DNA of 64,000 nucleotides. Origin: JAKFEE01 sp036675815. Its GTDB lineage: Bacteria > Pseudomonadota > Alphaproteobacteria > Rhodospirillales > Magnetospirillaceae. The DNA is taken from assembly GCA_036675815.1 (NCBI GenBank), contig JAKFEE010000019.1:1-64000 (forward strand). Direction: 5' to 3'. The translations under genes were made by a program, and so were the position numbers. The notes under the pieces were generated by a model. The model saw only the letters and a list, made by a program, of their open reading frames with translations. It was not told where the DNA came from and did no database searches. Below are positions 1 through 12,013 of this stretch, piece after piece. Each line of letters starts with the position of its first letter. The first letter of the stretch is position 1.

Positions 1-73
1 CGCATCCCTTCCCGTATTCACTTCTCAAACAGCCGGGGGCCGAAGCCCCGTTCCCCTCAGCGGGGAGGCCGGC

Positions 74-102
74 GTTATAGGTCGCCAACCGAACCCTGTC
101 AA
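74..102 (-). promoter_or_regulatory. Strong sigma-70-type promoter facing left, probably for an rRNA operon outside the window
   Basis: Read on the minus strand there is a perfect TTGACA at 102-97, a 17-nt spacer, and TATAAC at 79-74. Downstream, towards position 1, the minus strand carries a GC hairpin and then a leader containing GTTTGAGAAGTGAATA and GGAAGGGATGCG. Leaders of this kind precede 16S rRNA in many alphaproteobacteria, so I infer that an rRNA operon starts just left of the window. The promoter itself is seen directly; the identity of the downstream gene is inference. Confidence 0.65.
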
Positions 103-541
103 ACCCTTTTTCGCGGCCCCCTCTGCGGGGCCGCGGCCCCTTCCGGGACCCCCGCCGCACCGATCGCTCGGCCCGCGGCAGGACGGCCTATGTAGGCGCC
201 GCGGCTCAGCCGGTCAAGGGGCCTTTTCCCGCGAATGGCAGGCGCCGTGGGCACAAACTGCCGTTTGTTGGCATCGCGGACTTGCCAATCGGCGTTGGCG
301 CTGCGATAACGCGAAATATATGGGTGCTTCGTCACTCTTTGGGGGGAGATAATCCGCGGGCTCACGCCAGCGGACGTCCGGCCAGGCCGGTCGGCGTAGA
401 TGGGGGCTTACCGACATCCATCAAGACTTTTCTCAGGTCGAGGGACTAGGACGGCTCGACTCCTGATTGCCGTGGCCGACTGGCCGAGGGATCAAGGACG
501 CAGACGGCGATAGATTAGTGCAATTATTGGAGAGGATCCGG
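103..541. other. Intergenic region without a convincing gene
   Basis: Only short reading frames typical of GC-rich DNA occur here, with no ribosome binding site or recognisable protein. A GC hairpin lies near 113-132. The stretch separates the leftward promoter at 74-102 from the endopeptidase gene. I see no clear promoter for the rightward gene. Confidence 0.5.
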
Positions 542-1918
542 ATGACGAAGACGCGATTGGCCCTCATGACCACCGCCCTTTGTGGGCTCCTGGCCGTCGG
601 CATCGCCTCTTTCGGTCAATCCTTCCCCCGTCCATCGTCCCTTGTCCCTGCGGAGATGTCGCGTGCTGCCACGCCGCCCCCCGAGGAGAGCCCGCTGATC
701 GTCGAGGCCGAGACCGACGGCGACGAACCGCGGGTGGTCGCCGCGCGCAGCGACAGCGAGATCGAAACCGAGGCGCAACAGCCGATCCGCCGCGTCGTCC
801 AGGTCGACCGTGGTGACACCTTGATGGACTTGCTATTGCGCGCCGGGGTCGATCGCGGCGATGCCCATGCCGCACTGGCGGCGTTGCGCGAGGTCTACAA
901 CCCGAAACACCTGCGTATCGGCCAGGAAGTCACCGTCACCTTCGAACGCCCGGCCGACGGTGTGGGCTCGGGCCTGTTCCATGCCGTGTCGCTGCAACCC
1001 GAGGGCGACCGCCAGGTCAGCGCCCGCCGTGATACCGACGGCTTCGCCGCCCGCGAGATCAAACGGCCGACCAGTCGCGAAGTCATGCGCTACTCGGGCA
1101 CGATCGACAGCAGCTTGTTCGAATCCGCCACCGCCGCCGGCATCCCGGTGGCGGCACTGGTGGAAGCGATTCGCGCCTTTTCCTATGACGTCGACTTTCA
1201 GCGCGACATCCAGCCGGGCGATCGCTTCGAGTTGATGTTCGAGCGCTTCCACGACAACAAGGGCCAGGTGGTGCGCCTGGGCGATCTGCTCTATGCCCGC
1301 CTGGAGATTTCCGGCCACGCCACCACCGTCTACCGCTATGTCGACGCGGCCGGCAACGCCGGCTATTACGACGCTTCGGGTGATTCGGTCCGCAAGGCGC
1401 TGCTGCGAACCCCGGTGGACGGGTTCAGGCTGTCGTCGGGGTTCGGCCGCCGCAAGCACCCCATCCTCGGCTACACCAAGATGCACACCGGCGTCGACTT
1501 CGCGGCGCCGCGCGGCACGCCGATCTATGCGGCGGGCGACGGCGTCGTCGAGATGGCCGGCGCCAATGGCGGCTACGGCTACTATGTGCGCATTCGTCAC
1601 GGCCAGTATTCGACCGCCTATGCGCATCTGTCGCGCTTCGCCCAAGGGGTGCGCAAAGGCAAGCACGTCCGCCAGGGCCAAATCATCGGATATGTCGGCT
1701 CGACCGGCCGATCGACAGGCCCGCATCTGCATTACGAAATCCTCGCCAACGGCAAGCATGTCAACCCCCTGGGCGTCAAGTTTGCCGCCGGGACGAAGCT
1801 CGCCGGCAAGGAACTGACGCGCTTCATGGCGTCGGTCCAGCGCACCGACAAGGCCTTCGCCAGCCTGCCGGAAAGCTCGCACATCGCCAGCCTCGCCGTC
1901 GAGGCCCGGGCCGAGTGA
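542..1918 (+). CDS. M23 family murein DD-endopeptidase (MepM-like), membrane-anchored
   Basis: A zinc peptidase expected to cut peptide cross-links of peptidoglycan in the periplasm. The 458-residue product starts with a signal or anchor helix (about residues 5-25) and has a LysM/OapA-like segment at about 85-135. The C-terminal lysostaphin-type domain carries H315xxxD319, H362 in YAHLS and the HLH motif H395/H397, so the M23 zinc ligands and catalytic histidines are all present. I chose the ATG at 542 because GGAGAGG lies just upstream and the hydrophobic segment follows at once; an in-frame upstream start at 467 would add 25 residues with no signal character. It is followed by a chemoreceptor gene on the same strand, without sign of an operon. 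Confidence 0.9.
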   Translation: MTKTRLALMTTALCGLLAVGIASFGQSFPRPSSLVPAEMSRAATPPPEESPLIVEAETDGDEPRVVAARSDSEIETEAQQPIRRVVQVDRGDTLMDLLLRAGVDRGDAHAALAALREVYNPKHLRIGQEVTVTFERPADGVGSGLFHAVSLQPEGDRQVSARRDTDGFAAREIKRPTSREVMRYSGTIDSSLFESATAAGIPVAALVEAIRAFSYDVDFQRDIQPGDRFELMFERFHDNKGQVVRLGDLLYARLEISGHATTVYRYVDAAGNAGYYDASGDSVRKALLRTPVDGFRLSSGFGRRKHPILGYTKMHTGVDFAAPRGTPIYAAGDGVVEMAGANGGYGYYVRIRHGQYSTAYAHLSRFAQGVRKGKHVRQGQIIGYVGSTGRSTGPHLHYEILANGKHVNPLGVKFAAGTKLAGKELTRFMASVQRTDKAFASLPESSHIASLAVEARAE

Positions 1919-2060
1919 GCTGATCGCACCCTGACCACCCACGCGACTTAGAAGTCCGGTTGCGCCCGGTTGCCATTTGGCGGCTCCGCCCGTACCATCG
2001 GTCGAAACAGGTGCAAAAACAAACAATTGCACCGATACGATCCGGAGGGAGGATCCGCCG

Positions 2061-4097
2061 ATGGCTAGCATCAAGACTCGCGCCACGGTGATCACCATCA
2101 TCCCGCTCGTCGGGATGTTGGCGGTCGCCGCCTACAGCTTCAGTGACCGCTATTTTGTCGCCGAACGAATGGCACACGCCGAGGAGTTGGCGCACCTGTC
2201 GATTCGCGTCAGCGACCTGGTCCAGGAGCTGCAGCGCGAGCGTGGGGCCGCCGCCATCTATCTGGCCAGCGGCGGCATGAGCTTCGCCATGGAACAAATG
2301 GACCAATGGCAGGCGACCGACAAGGCGGTGGCGACCTTCCGTGCCGCCGTCGCCGGGGCCGGTGCCGAGACCGCCGGGCAACTAGGCGACCCGCTGGGCG
2401 CCCTGGCGCCGCTGGCCGAGTGGCGTGCCCAAACCGAGCGCCAAGACCTGGGGGCGACCAAGAGCTATCGGAACTACACGACGGTGATCGCCGGCTATCT
2501 CGACCTGATGGCCCGCCTCGGGCGCGCGGCGACCTCCAGCGAAACGGCCACGCTGCAGGCCGCCTACGAGGCTTTGGTCAAGGCCAAGGAGCGCGCCGCG
2601 CGCGAGGTCGCTCTGGGCGCCGGCATCATCAGCAAGCGTGCCTTCGAGAGCGAGAGCTATCAGCAGTTCGTCGCCGCCGGCGCCGCCGAAGGCACGTTCC
2701 TTGCCGAATTCGTCAGTCTGACCGACACCGCCGAGCTGCGCCGCCATCAGGAGGCATTGCGTGCCGCCACCACCGCCGAACAGACCGGGTCGGCGGCGGA
2801 CATGCGCGCACAGCTGCTGGCGTTGCCGAACACGCGCGATGTCGGCGCGCTGATGGCCGACCTGTGGTACGAGGCCGGCGCCAAGCGCACCGACGCCCTC
2901 AAAACCGTGGAGGACACCGTGGCCGGGGCCTTTGCCAGCCGCGCCGCGCAGCTGGGCGAGCAGGCCTGGCACAGCTTCCTCATGCTGGGGGTCGGCGTGG
3001 CGGTGCTGACGTTGCTCACCGCCGCGGTGAGCACCTGGCTGGTGCGCGGCATCGTCGGGCCACTCGGCGCCGTCGTCGCCAGCACGGTCCGCTTGTCGCG
3101 CGGCGAAACGGTGCCGATCCCCTCGACCGAGCGCAAGGACGAGATCGGCGAGGTCGCCCGCGCCGTCGCGGTGTTTCATCAGGTGCAGGAGGATGCGCGG
3201 CGCCTGCGCGAGGATCAGGAGCGACAGCGCGCGGACTTGGCGGACGAGCAGCGCCGCCAACTCGTCGCCCTCGCCGACGACCTCGACAGCAAGGTGAGCT
3301 CGGCCGTGGCCCTGGTCGTGAATGGCGCCGGGCAGATCAGCGAAACCGCCAACACCCTTGGCGGCAAAGTCGACGATTCGACCAGCCGCTCGTTCGACAT
3401 GGCCGGAATCGCCGATCGCAGTGCCGCCAGTGTCCAGACGGTGGCGGCCGCCGCCGAGGAACTCGCCGCCTCGATCGAGGAGATCGGCCGCCAGGTCACC
3501 CATTCGACGAGCATTGCCGCGGACGCCGTGTCCGAGGCCGAACGCCTCAACCAGCGCATCACCGGCCTTACCGATGCCGCCAGCAACATCGGCGAGGTGG
3601 TCAACCTGATCACCGACATCGCCAGCCAGACCAATCTGCTGGCGCTGAACGCCACCATCGAGGCGGCCCGCGCCGGCGAGGCGGGCAAGGGCTTCGCCGT
3701 GGTCGCCAACGAGGTGAAGTCGCTGGCCAACCAGACGGCCACGGCCACCGAGAGCATCAGCGGCCAGATCGTCAGCATTCAGCAGGCCACCCAGGCGGCG
3801 GCCGAAGGCATCCGCGCCATCGACCGCACCATTCGCGGCATCAGTGAAATCGCCACCGCCATCGCCTCGGCCGTCGAGGAACAGGGGGCGGCGACGCAAG
3901 AGATCGCCCGCAACGTGCGCAGCGTCAGCGCCGATTCCCAGTGCGTGCGCGAAAACGTCCAGGAGGTCAGCCAGTCCTCGGCCTGGGCCTACGGCTCGGC
4001 GATCCAGGTACTGTGGGCGGCGGACGACCTCGCCGCGCCGGCCGAACGCCTGCGCAGCGAGTTCGACACCTTCCTGGCCTCGTTGCGCACCGCTTGA
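2061..4097 (+). CDS. Methyl-accepting chemotaxis protein with NIT sensor domain
   Basis: A transmembrane chemoreceptor of 678 residues. The first membrane segment is at about 10-28. The periplasmic sensor begins with LVQELQRERGAAAIYLASG (about 53-72), the signature of the nitrate/nitrite-sensing NIT domain. The second membrane segment is at about 304-330 and a HAMP linker at about 331-378. The cytoplasmic signalling hairpin contains the highly conserved tip LLALNATIEAARAGE near residue 525. The start at 2061 has GGAGGGAGG upstream; a longer frame opens at 1977 but has no binding site. Nitrate or nitrite as ligand is inferred from the domain name only. No other chemotaxis genes are in the window. 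Confidence 0.9.
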   Translation: MASIKTRATVITIIPLVGMLAVAAYSFSDRYFVAERMAHAEELAHLSIRVSDLVQELQRERGAAAIYLASGGMSFAMEQMDQWQATDKAVATFRAAVAGAGAETAGQLGDPLGALAPLAEWRAQTERQDLGATKSYRNYTTVIAGYLDLMARLGRAATSSETATLQAAYEALVKAKERAAREVALGAGIISKRAFESESYQQFVAAGAAEGTFLAEFVSLTDTAELRRHQEALRAATTAEQTGSAADMRAQLLALPNTRDVGALMADLWYEAGAKRTDALKTVEDTVAGAFASRAAQLGEQAWHSFLMLGVGVAVLTLLTAAVSTWLVRGIVGPLGAVVASTVRLSRGETVPIPSTERKDEIGEVARAVAVFHQVQEDARRLREDQERQRADLADEQRRQLVALADDLDSKVSSAVALVVNGAGQISETANTLGGKVDDSTSRSFDMAGIADRSAASVQTVAAAAEELAASIEEIGRQVTHSTSIAADAVSEAERLNQRITGLTDAASNIGEVVNLITDIASQTNLLALNATIEAARAGEAGKGFAVVANEVKSLANQTATATESISGQIVSIQQATQAAAEGIRAIDRTIRGISEIATAIASAVEEQGAATQEIARNVRSVSADSQCVRENVQEVSQSSAWAYGSAIQVLWAADDLAAPAERLRSEFDTFLASLRTA

Positions 4098-4119
4098 GCA
4101 TGGGGTCGGCAGCCCCGGG

Positions 4120-4174
4120 CGGAGCGCAGACCTCCGTCCGCATAGGCGTGCGGAGCTGGAGCTCCGCGCTCCGG
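4120..4174. repeat. Gene-end palindromic repeat, copy 1 of 4
   Basis: A 55-bp sequence made of two facing palindromes, including GCGGAGCTGGAGCTCCGC and ending CGCGCTCC. Near-identical units occur at 48005-48059, 50525-50579 and 59020-59074. This copy fills the gap between the convergent chemoreceptor and clpB genes, which suits a bidirectional terminator or REP-like element. Confidence 0.8.
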
Positions 4175-4178
4175 GGGG

Positions 4179-6767
<2,589 letters not shown>

Positions 6768-6838
6768 GGCTGTCCCTCTCATCAGGCGACGGCACGCGCC
6801 AGCCCCTCGGAGGCCGCCGGCGGTGCTCTACCAGCACT

Positions 6839-6867
6839 GATATAAAGGGGAATTTCGCCGCCGCAAG
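6839..6867 (-). promoter_or_regulatory. Candidate heat-shock (RpoH-type) promoter of clpB
   Basis: The minus strand reads CTTGCGG, 10 nt, then CCCCTTTATAT. This resembles the sigma-32 pattern CTTGAA with CCCCATnT, although the spacing is slightly short. It lies 72-100 nt before the clpB start, where a heat-shock promoter would be expected. Confidence 0.45.
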
Positions 6868-6967
6868 CCCGCGCCGGGGCCTACTGGCGCGCGGCGCGGC
6901 TTTGGCACAATATGTACTTGCGGTTGGATTAGTTCTGGCCGCAAACGCGAAAGGAGGTGACGCGGTT

Positions 6968-7051
6968 ATGAAACTCCTGAAGTGGCTCCGCTGCTTCTGG
7001 CTCAAGGTGAAGATCGAGTTCCAGCTTGGCTTCAACCGGCACCAGAAGTAG
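6968..7051 (+). CDS. 27-residue Trp-rich cationic peptide, family copy 1
   Basis: A small ORF of 27 codons preceded, 10 nt from GGAGG, by the strongest possible ribosome binding site. The product is cationic and amphipathic: W6, L7, F10 and W11 with K/R at 2, 5, 8, 13, 15, 24 and 27, then a GFN motif at 21-23. Twelve positions (M1, L4, W6, L7, R8, F10, W11, K15, E17, G21, F22, N23) are identical in all three copies of the window, and start, stop and length are exactly kept. Changes elsewhere are mostly conservative (K/R, L/I/V/F). I do not recognise the family. A membrane-associated peptide or a leader peptide are both possible. Confidence 0.65.
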   Translation: MKLLKWLRCFWLKVKIEFQLGFNRHQK

Positions 7052-7060
7052 GAGCCGTGC

Positions 7061-7088
7061 GGGTGAAGCCGGGAAACCGGCTCCACCC
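7061..7088 (+). terminator. GAAA-capped hairpin after the 27-codon ORF
   Basis: A 12-bp stem with one A-C mismatch (GGGTGAAGCCGG and CCGGCTCCACCC) closed by a GAAA tetraloop. The minus-strand copies have equivalent hairpins at the same place, with a GAAA loop at about 59165-59192 and a CAAA loop in the third copy. There is no U-tract, so it may be a structural part of the element rather than a terminator. Confidence 0.45.
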
Positions 7089-7156
7089 TCAGGAGGGCGT
7101 AGGCCGCGTCACCTCCTTGAGCACCAGATTATCACGCCATCAGGGGGTTTCAACCA

Positions 7157-7597
7157 TCACTTGCGGCGCGTCTGCTCCATGAACTTACGCTGCTGTTCCG
7201 GCGACGGCAGGGTGACGTTCTTGTACTCGTCGTAGATCCAGCCGGCGATCGCCACCAAATCCTCGCGTTTGAGCCCGGGGAAGCTCTCGCCGATGGCCGG
7301 CATGAGGCCGAAACGCTGAATCGCCATGGGCTCGACGCTCTTTTCCGGCGACGGCGCCCGGACATAGTCGACGACCTGCTTGATGAAGGCGTCGCGATCG
7401 CCGCCGGTGGCGACGCGCACGTGTGCCGACAGCATGTCCATGGGCGGGGCCACCATTTCGGCCATGCGCGCCGGATCGCGCTTGGCGAAATGGCAGGTGG
7501 CGCAGGTGCGCGCGAAGAGGTCTTTGCCATCGACCTCGGCCATGGCCGCCGTCGGCGCCAACACCAGGACGGCAGCCGCCATAGTCAGAAGCTTCAC
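7157..7597 (-). CDS. Secreted monohaem c-type cytochrome
   Basis: A periplasmic electron carrier of 146 residues. A signal peptide ends near TAAMA (residue 20) and is followed by the haem-binding motif C32-A-T-C35-H36. A methionine in GLMPAIGE (near residue 90) is a candidate axial ligand. The start is a GTG at 7597 with AAGGAG upstream; the frame runs far beyond it, but only as antisense to the neighbouring transporter. The gene lies 26 nt after the CDF exporter on the same strand, so they may share a transcript. Its redox partner is not evident. Confidence 0.85.
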   Translation of the reverse strand: MKLLTMAAAVLVLAPTAAMAEVDGKDLFARTCATCHFAKRDPARMAEMVAPPMDMLSAHVRVATGGDRDAFIKQVVDYVRAPSPEKSVEPMAIQRFGLMPAIGESFPGLKREDLVAIAGWIYDEYKNVTLPSPEQQRKFMEQTRRK

Positions 7598-7623
7598 GGT
7601 GTTCTCCTTCGTTTTTGGTGGCG

Positions 7624-8565
7624 TTACGCGCAACTGTCGCCCCGATCGGGGCAATCGGCCCGCTCGAGCTGAATGACGCTGTGATGCAGGGCAAAGCGCG
7701 CCGCCAGTTCCTGTTTTACCGCCGACAGCACCGCGTCGGTCGCGGCCCCATCGGTAACGGTGGCATGAAGCGTGACCAAGGCTTGGCCGCTCGTCAATGA
7801 CCAGGCATGGATGTGATGGACGTTGCTCACCCCCGGCAGGCTGGACAGGGCGAGGCGCACCCGTTCCTCGTCGAAGCCCTCCGGCGTGCCCTCCAGCAGG
7901 ATATGGGCGGCGGCGGCGATCAGCCGCAGGGCGCTGCCAATGATCAGAACGGCGACGCCGATGGACAGGATCGGGTCGATCGGCGTCCAGCCGGTCCACA
8001 GCACGACCAGCGCCCCCACCACGGCCGCCGCCGAGCCGATCATGTCGCCCAGCACGTGCAGCGCCGCGCCTTTCAGGTTCAGGTTGTCGTGGGCATGACC
8101 CTGATGCAAAGAACGCAACACCAGAACGTTGACCAGCAACCCCACCCCGGCCACCGCCAGCATCGGCAACCCCAGAATGGGCTGCGGTTCCTTCAGCCGG
8201 GCGGCGGCCTCCCACACGATCCACACGGCCAGGCCGATCACGAGGATGCCGTTGGTCAGCGCCGCCAGCACCTCCAGGCGATGATAGCCATAGGTGCGAC
8301 GTGGATCGGCGGCCCGGCGCGACATGCGGAAGGCAAGCCATGCCAGCGCCAGCGCCAGCGCGTCGGTCAGCATATGTGCAGCGTCGGCGATCAGCGCCAA
8401 CGATCCGGCGAACAGCCCCCCCACCGCCTCGACCACCATGAAGCCTGCGGTGAGCACGAAAGCCCTTAGCGTCAGGCTTTCGGGGCCGGCACCGCGGTGA
8501 CCGCCGTGATGGTGGTGGTGGTAGTGATGGCGATGAGGCTCGCCGTGCCGATCACGATCCGCCAT
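7624..8565 (-). CDS. Cation diffusion facilitator metal exporter (CzcD/ZitB type)
   Basis: A proton-coupled exporter of Zn2+ or related divalent metals in the inner membrane, 313 residues. A histidine-rich N-terminus (HHYHHHHH within the first 20 residues) probably binds metal. The membrane domain of about six helices contains LIADAAHMLTDAL, where the HxxxD pair forms the transport site, and a C-terminal cytoplasmic domain follows. The ATG at 8565 is well placed. Substrate cannot be fixed from sequence; zinc is the usual choice for this subgroup. Confidence 0.92.
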   Translation of the reverse strand: MADRDRHGEPHRHHYHHHHHGGHRGAGPESLTLRAFVLTAGFMVVEAVGGLFAGSLALIADAAHMLTDALALALAWLAFRMSRRAADPRRTYGYHRLEVLAALTNGILVIGLAVWIVWEAAARLKEPQPILGLPMLAVAGVGLLVNVLVLRSLHQGHAHDNLNLKGAALHVLGDMIGSAAAVVGALVVLWTGWTPIDPILSIGVAVLIIGSALRLIAAAAHILLEGTPEGFDEERVRLALSSLPGVSNVHHIHAWSLTSGQALVTLHATVTDGAATDAVLSAVKQELAARFALHHSVIQLERADCPDRGDSCA

Positions 8566-8610
8566 GATGACATTGACTCTAGCGGTGCATCGGCGGCATC
8601 GCCAAGCGGC

Positions 8611-9381
8611 TCATCGTCCGCCGCGGGACTCCAGCAACGCCGCGACCGCGGAGCTGACGGGTTTCGGCCAATCCCGGGCCATGGCTTCGAGAGTCTGCTG
8701 CACGCGCGGATGCTCGCGCGCCAGCGATGACAGAGAGCCGGCGGCGGTGCCGGCGAGCAGCGACAATTCGAAGGCCTTGCGCGATTCGTCATCGTCGGCA
8801 CGCGCCAACTCGCCCATGCGTTCCTTCGACAGAAGGTAAGGCAGGAACTGGGCGACGAAGGCGACATAGTCGGTGTCGCCGGTGGCGAAGAACGCGGCCC
8901 ACAGGATGTCGATGTCGTGGGGCGAATGGACGGCGAAGGTGTCCTTCGAGAACGGCTGGATCCCCTGCAGCCGTTCCATGCCGTTGGCGCCGAGGCCGCC
9001 GGCGTCGGCGAGGCGTTGGACCAAGGCATTCTTCTCGGGATGATCGGCCATCCAGATGGCCAGGGCCGCCGCAAGGGCCGCCGGCGCCGGTGCGGCCAGC
9101 GCCGCATCGGCCAGCGTGCCGGCCAAACTCGGGTCAGCCTTGACGACGTGCAGGTAAAAGGCGGCGAAGATATCGACGGCGCCTGCATTGGCAAACGCCG
9201 CGGAGTCCATCGCCGGCAGCCAAGCGATCGCGGCACGCGGATCCGGCTGCTCGTAATAGTGCATCATGCGCCGGCCGGCCTCGCGGCCGTCGAGGGGCTC
9301 CGCCATCGCCGGTATCGCCAACGCCCATACCAGCAGCGACAGCAAGCATGCCGCTCGACGAAACAAGCTCCTTGGCTGCAT
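8611..9381 (-). CDS. Secreted protein of unknown function
   Basis: I do not recognise this 256-residue protein. It begins with a clear signal peptide (MQPRSLFRR, a Leu-rich core, cleavage after AIPAMA at residue 27). The mature part is Ala- and Asp-rich and predicted helical, without cysteines or an evident enzyme motif; the spacing of helices recalls repeat-type scaffolds, but this is not certain. An alternative GTG start at 9420 would add 13 residues before the signal peptide. It lies between the metal exporter and the DUF4167 gene, all leftward. Confidence 0.7.
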   Translation of the reverse strand: MQPRSLFRRAACLLSLLVWALAIPAMAEPLDGREAGRRMMHYYEQPDPRAAIAWLPAMDSAAFANAGAVDIFAAFYLHVVKADPSLAGTLADAALAAPAPAALAAALAIWMADHPEKNALVQRLADAGGLGANGMERLQGIQPFSKDTFAVHSPHDIDILWAAFFATGDTDYVAFVAQFLPYLLSKERMGELARADDDESRKAFELSLLAGTAAGSLSSLAREHPRVQQTLEAMARDWPKPVSSAVAALLESRGGR

Positions 9382-9422
9382 CGAGGGGGCGACGCCAGCC
9401 CACGCGAAGCCGGAAACCACGA

Positions 9423-9848
9423 TCAGGCGCTGACGGCCTGGGTTTGGCCTTCGTCGCCAGTGGCCTCGGAGCTGGCTTCCTCGCCGTCGTCCATCTCGGT
9501 CGGCACGGCCTGATCCTCGGCCGGCGTCTGTGCCGGGCGGCGATTGCCCTGGTTGTTCGAATTGCTGTTATGGGCGCTAATTACCCGGAAATAATGCTCG
9601 GCATGCTGATAATAATTCTCGGCCGCGATCCGGTCGCCCTGCGATGACGCATCGCGCGCCAACGCCAAATACTTCTCCATTACCTGATGGGCATTGCCAC
9701 GAACACGTATGTCCGCATTGCCGCCATCATAAGACTGACCACGCTGTGGCATATGCTTCTTGCCGCCCATATTGTTGCGGCCGCGCGGACGCTGCTTTCC
9801 ACTTGGAGAACTTGGCTTCATGACACCTTCGAAGATATGGTTACCCAT
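9423..9848 (-). CDS. DUF4167 domain protein
   Basis: A 141-residue protein whose central segment HQVMEKYLALARDASSQGD, followed by an Asn-rich HAEHYFRV region, is typical of DUF4167, an alphaproteobacterial family of unknown function usually encoded after prfA and prmC, as here. The N-terminus is basic and low in complexity (Arg, Gly, Asn, Lys), suggesting nucleic acid binding; the C-terminus is acidic. An internal ATG at 9821 with GAAGGTG upstream is an alternative start; 9848 has GGGGA upstream. Confidence 0.85.
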   Translation of the reverse strand: MGNHIFEGVMKPSSPSGKQRPRGRNNMGGKKHMPQRGQSYDGGNADIRVRGNAHQVMEKYLALARDASSQGDRIAAENYYQHAEHYFRVISAHNSNSNNQGNRRPAQTPAEDQAVPTEMDDGEEASSEATGDEGQTQAVSA

Positions 9849-9985
9849 TGACCATCCCCTATTGCCGGATGACCGGCGGCGCTATGGCGCTTGACTGCGA
9901 CGTTGGGATGAATAACGGCGGCGCAGACAGCAGAACCTAACCCAGGTCCATGAAAATTCAGAGTGTCGCGCTGATGGGGCTCAAC

Positions 9986-10881
9986 CTAGTCTGGAACCGG
10001 GTCGTTTCCAACATTTTTTTTCGCTGCGGCGCATTGCGCCACGCTACGGGCCAGCACACACCGATCAACGCCGGCAAGGTCCCTTCGTGTGCCCGTCACC
10101 CCGAGTCCGGCTGCCGCCAACATCCCCGCAACTGCCGCTGCCTGGCCGCGGCCAACCTCGAAGACCACGTTGCCACCGGAAGCCAGAAGCCGTGGCAACT
10201 GCGGGGCTATGATGCGATAGCAGGCCAAGCCATCATCGCCAGCCGCCAGCGCCGCCCGCGGTTCGAACTGTGCCACCTCGGGCTGCAGTGCCGCAGTCTC
10301 GGCAACCGGTATATAGGGCGGATTGGACACGATTACATCAAAGCATCCGTCGAGCCCGCTACCCCAATCGCCCAGGACGATCGAAACTCTTTGGTCGAGG
10401 CCCAGGCGGCGGGCGTTGTCGCGCGCCACCGCGCAGGCCGCCTCGGAGGTATCGACACCAACACCGCTGGCGTTCGGCATCTCGTGAAGAAGCGACAGCA
10501 GGATACATCCGGTTCCCGTGCCGAGATCAAGCAGCCGCAGCGGCAATTTCCTGTCCGGCACCAGCTCCAGTACCGCCTCGACCACCGTCTCGGTATCGGC
10601 CCGGGGGTCGAGGGTGTCCGCCGTGACACGGAACGGCAGGCTCCAGAATTCGCGCCACCCGGTGATGTGGCTGAGCGGCTCGCGGCGCTCCCGCCGCGCC
10701 ACCGCACTCTCGTAACGCACCACCTCGTCGGCACTCAGGCGGCGCTCGGGCCGCGAGAACAGGGTGGTGGTTTCGACGGCGAGGATGTGGGCAAGCAGGG
10801 CGCGCGCGTCAAGGCGCGCTGAATCGACGCCGGCGGCGTTCAACCGCGTGGCGGCGGCGGCCAAAGCTTCGGCGACCGTGG

Positions 10882-10885
<4 letters not shown>
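9986..10885 (-). CDS. prmC: Peptide chain release factor N5-glutamine methyltransferase PrmC
   Basis: Methylates the glutamine of the GGQ motif in release factors using S-adenosylmethionine. The 299-residue product has a helical N-terminal domain (PLSHITGWREFW) and a Rossmann methyltransferase domain with LLDLGTGTGC and the catalytic N188-P-P-Y191. Its start overlaps the stop of prfA by 4 nt, so substrate and modifying enzyme are translationally coupled. Confidence 0.97.
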
Positions 10886-11955
<1,070 letters not shown>

Positions 11956-12013
11956 GGGGACTCTGGGTTTGTGGTGATCCTCCCTCCGCAGGGGCGAAGG
12001 GATCGCGCCGCCG

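Larger units (their letters stand above)
6951..7118 (+). repeat. SD/anti-SD inverted-repeat element carrying a 27-codon ORF, copy 1
   Basis: A 168-bp unit bounded by perfect 15-bp inverted repeats at 6951-6965 and 7104-7118. The left arm, AAGGAGGTGACGCGG, is a full-length Shine-Dalgarno sequence for the ORF starting at 6968. The right arm contains TCACCTCCTT, the same letters as the 3' tail of 16S rRNA. Between them lie the ORF and a GAAA-capped hairpin. The same arrangement occurs twice more, on the minus strand at 59135-59299 and 59514-59677. The flanking DNA of this copy is not similar to that of the other two, so the unit itself is what is conserved. Confidence 0.85.

Noticed and set aside
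99..417. Short minus-strand frames at the left edge as possible genes
   Set aside because: No ribosome binding site, compositionally biased Arg/Pro/Ala translations, and overlap with a probable rRNA promoter.
6902..6922. TGGCAC followed by TTGCGG before the 27-codon ORF as a sigma-54 promoter
   Set aside because: The GG to GC distance is 14 nt instead of the required 10.
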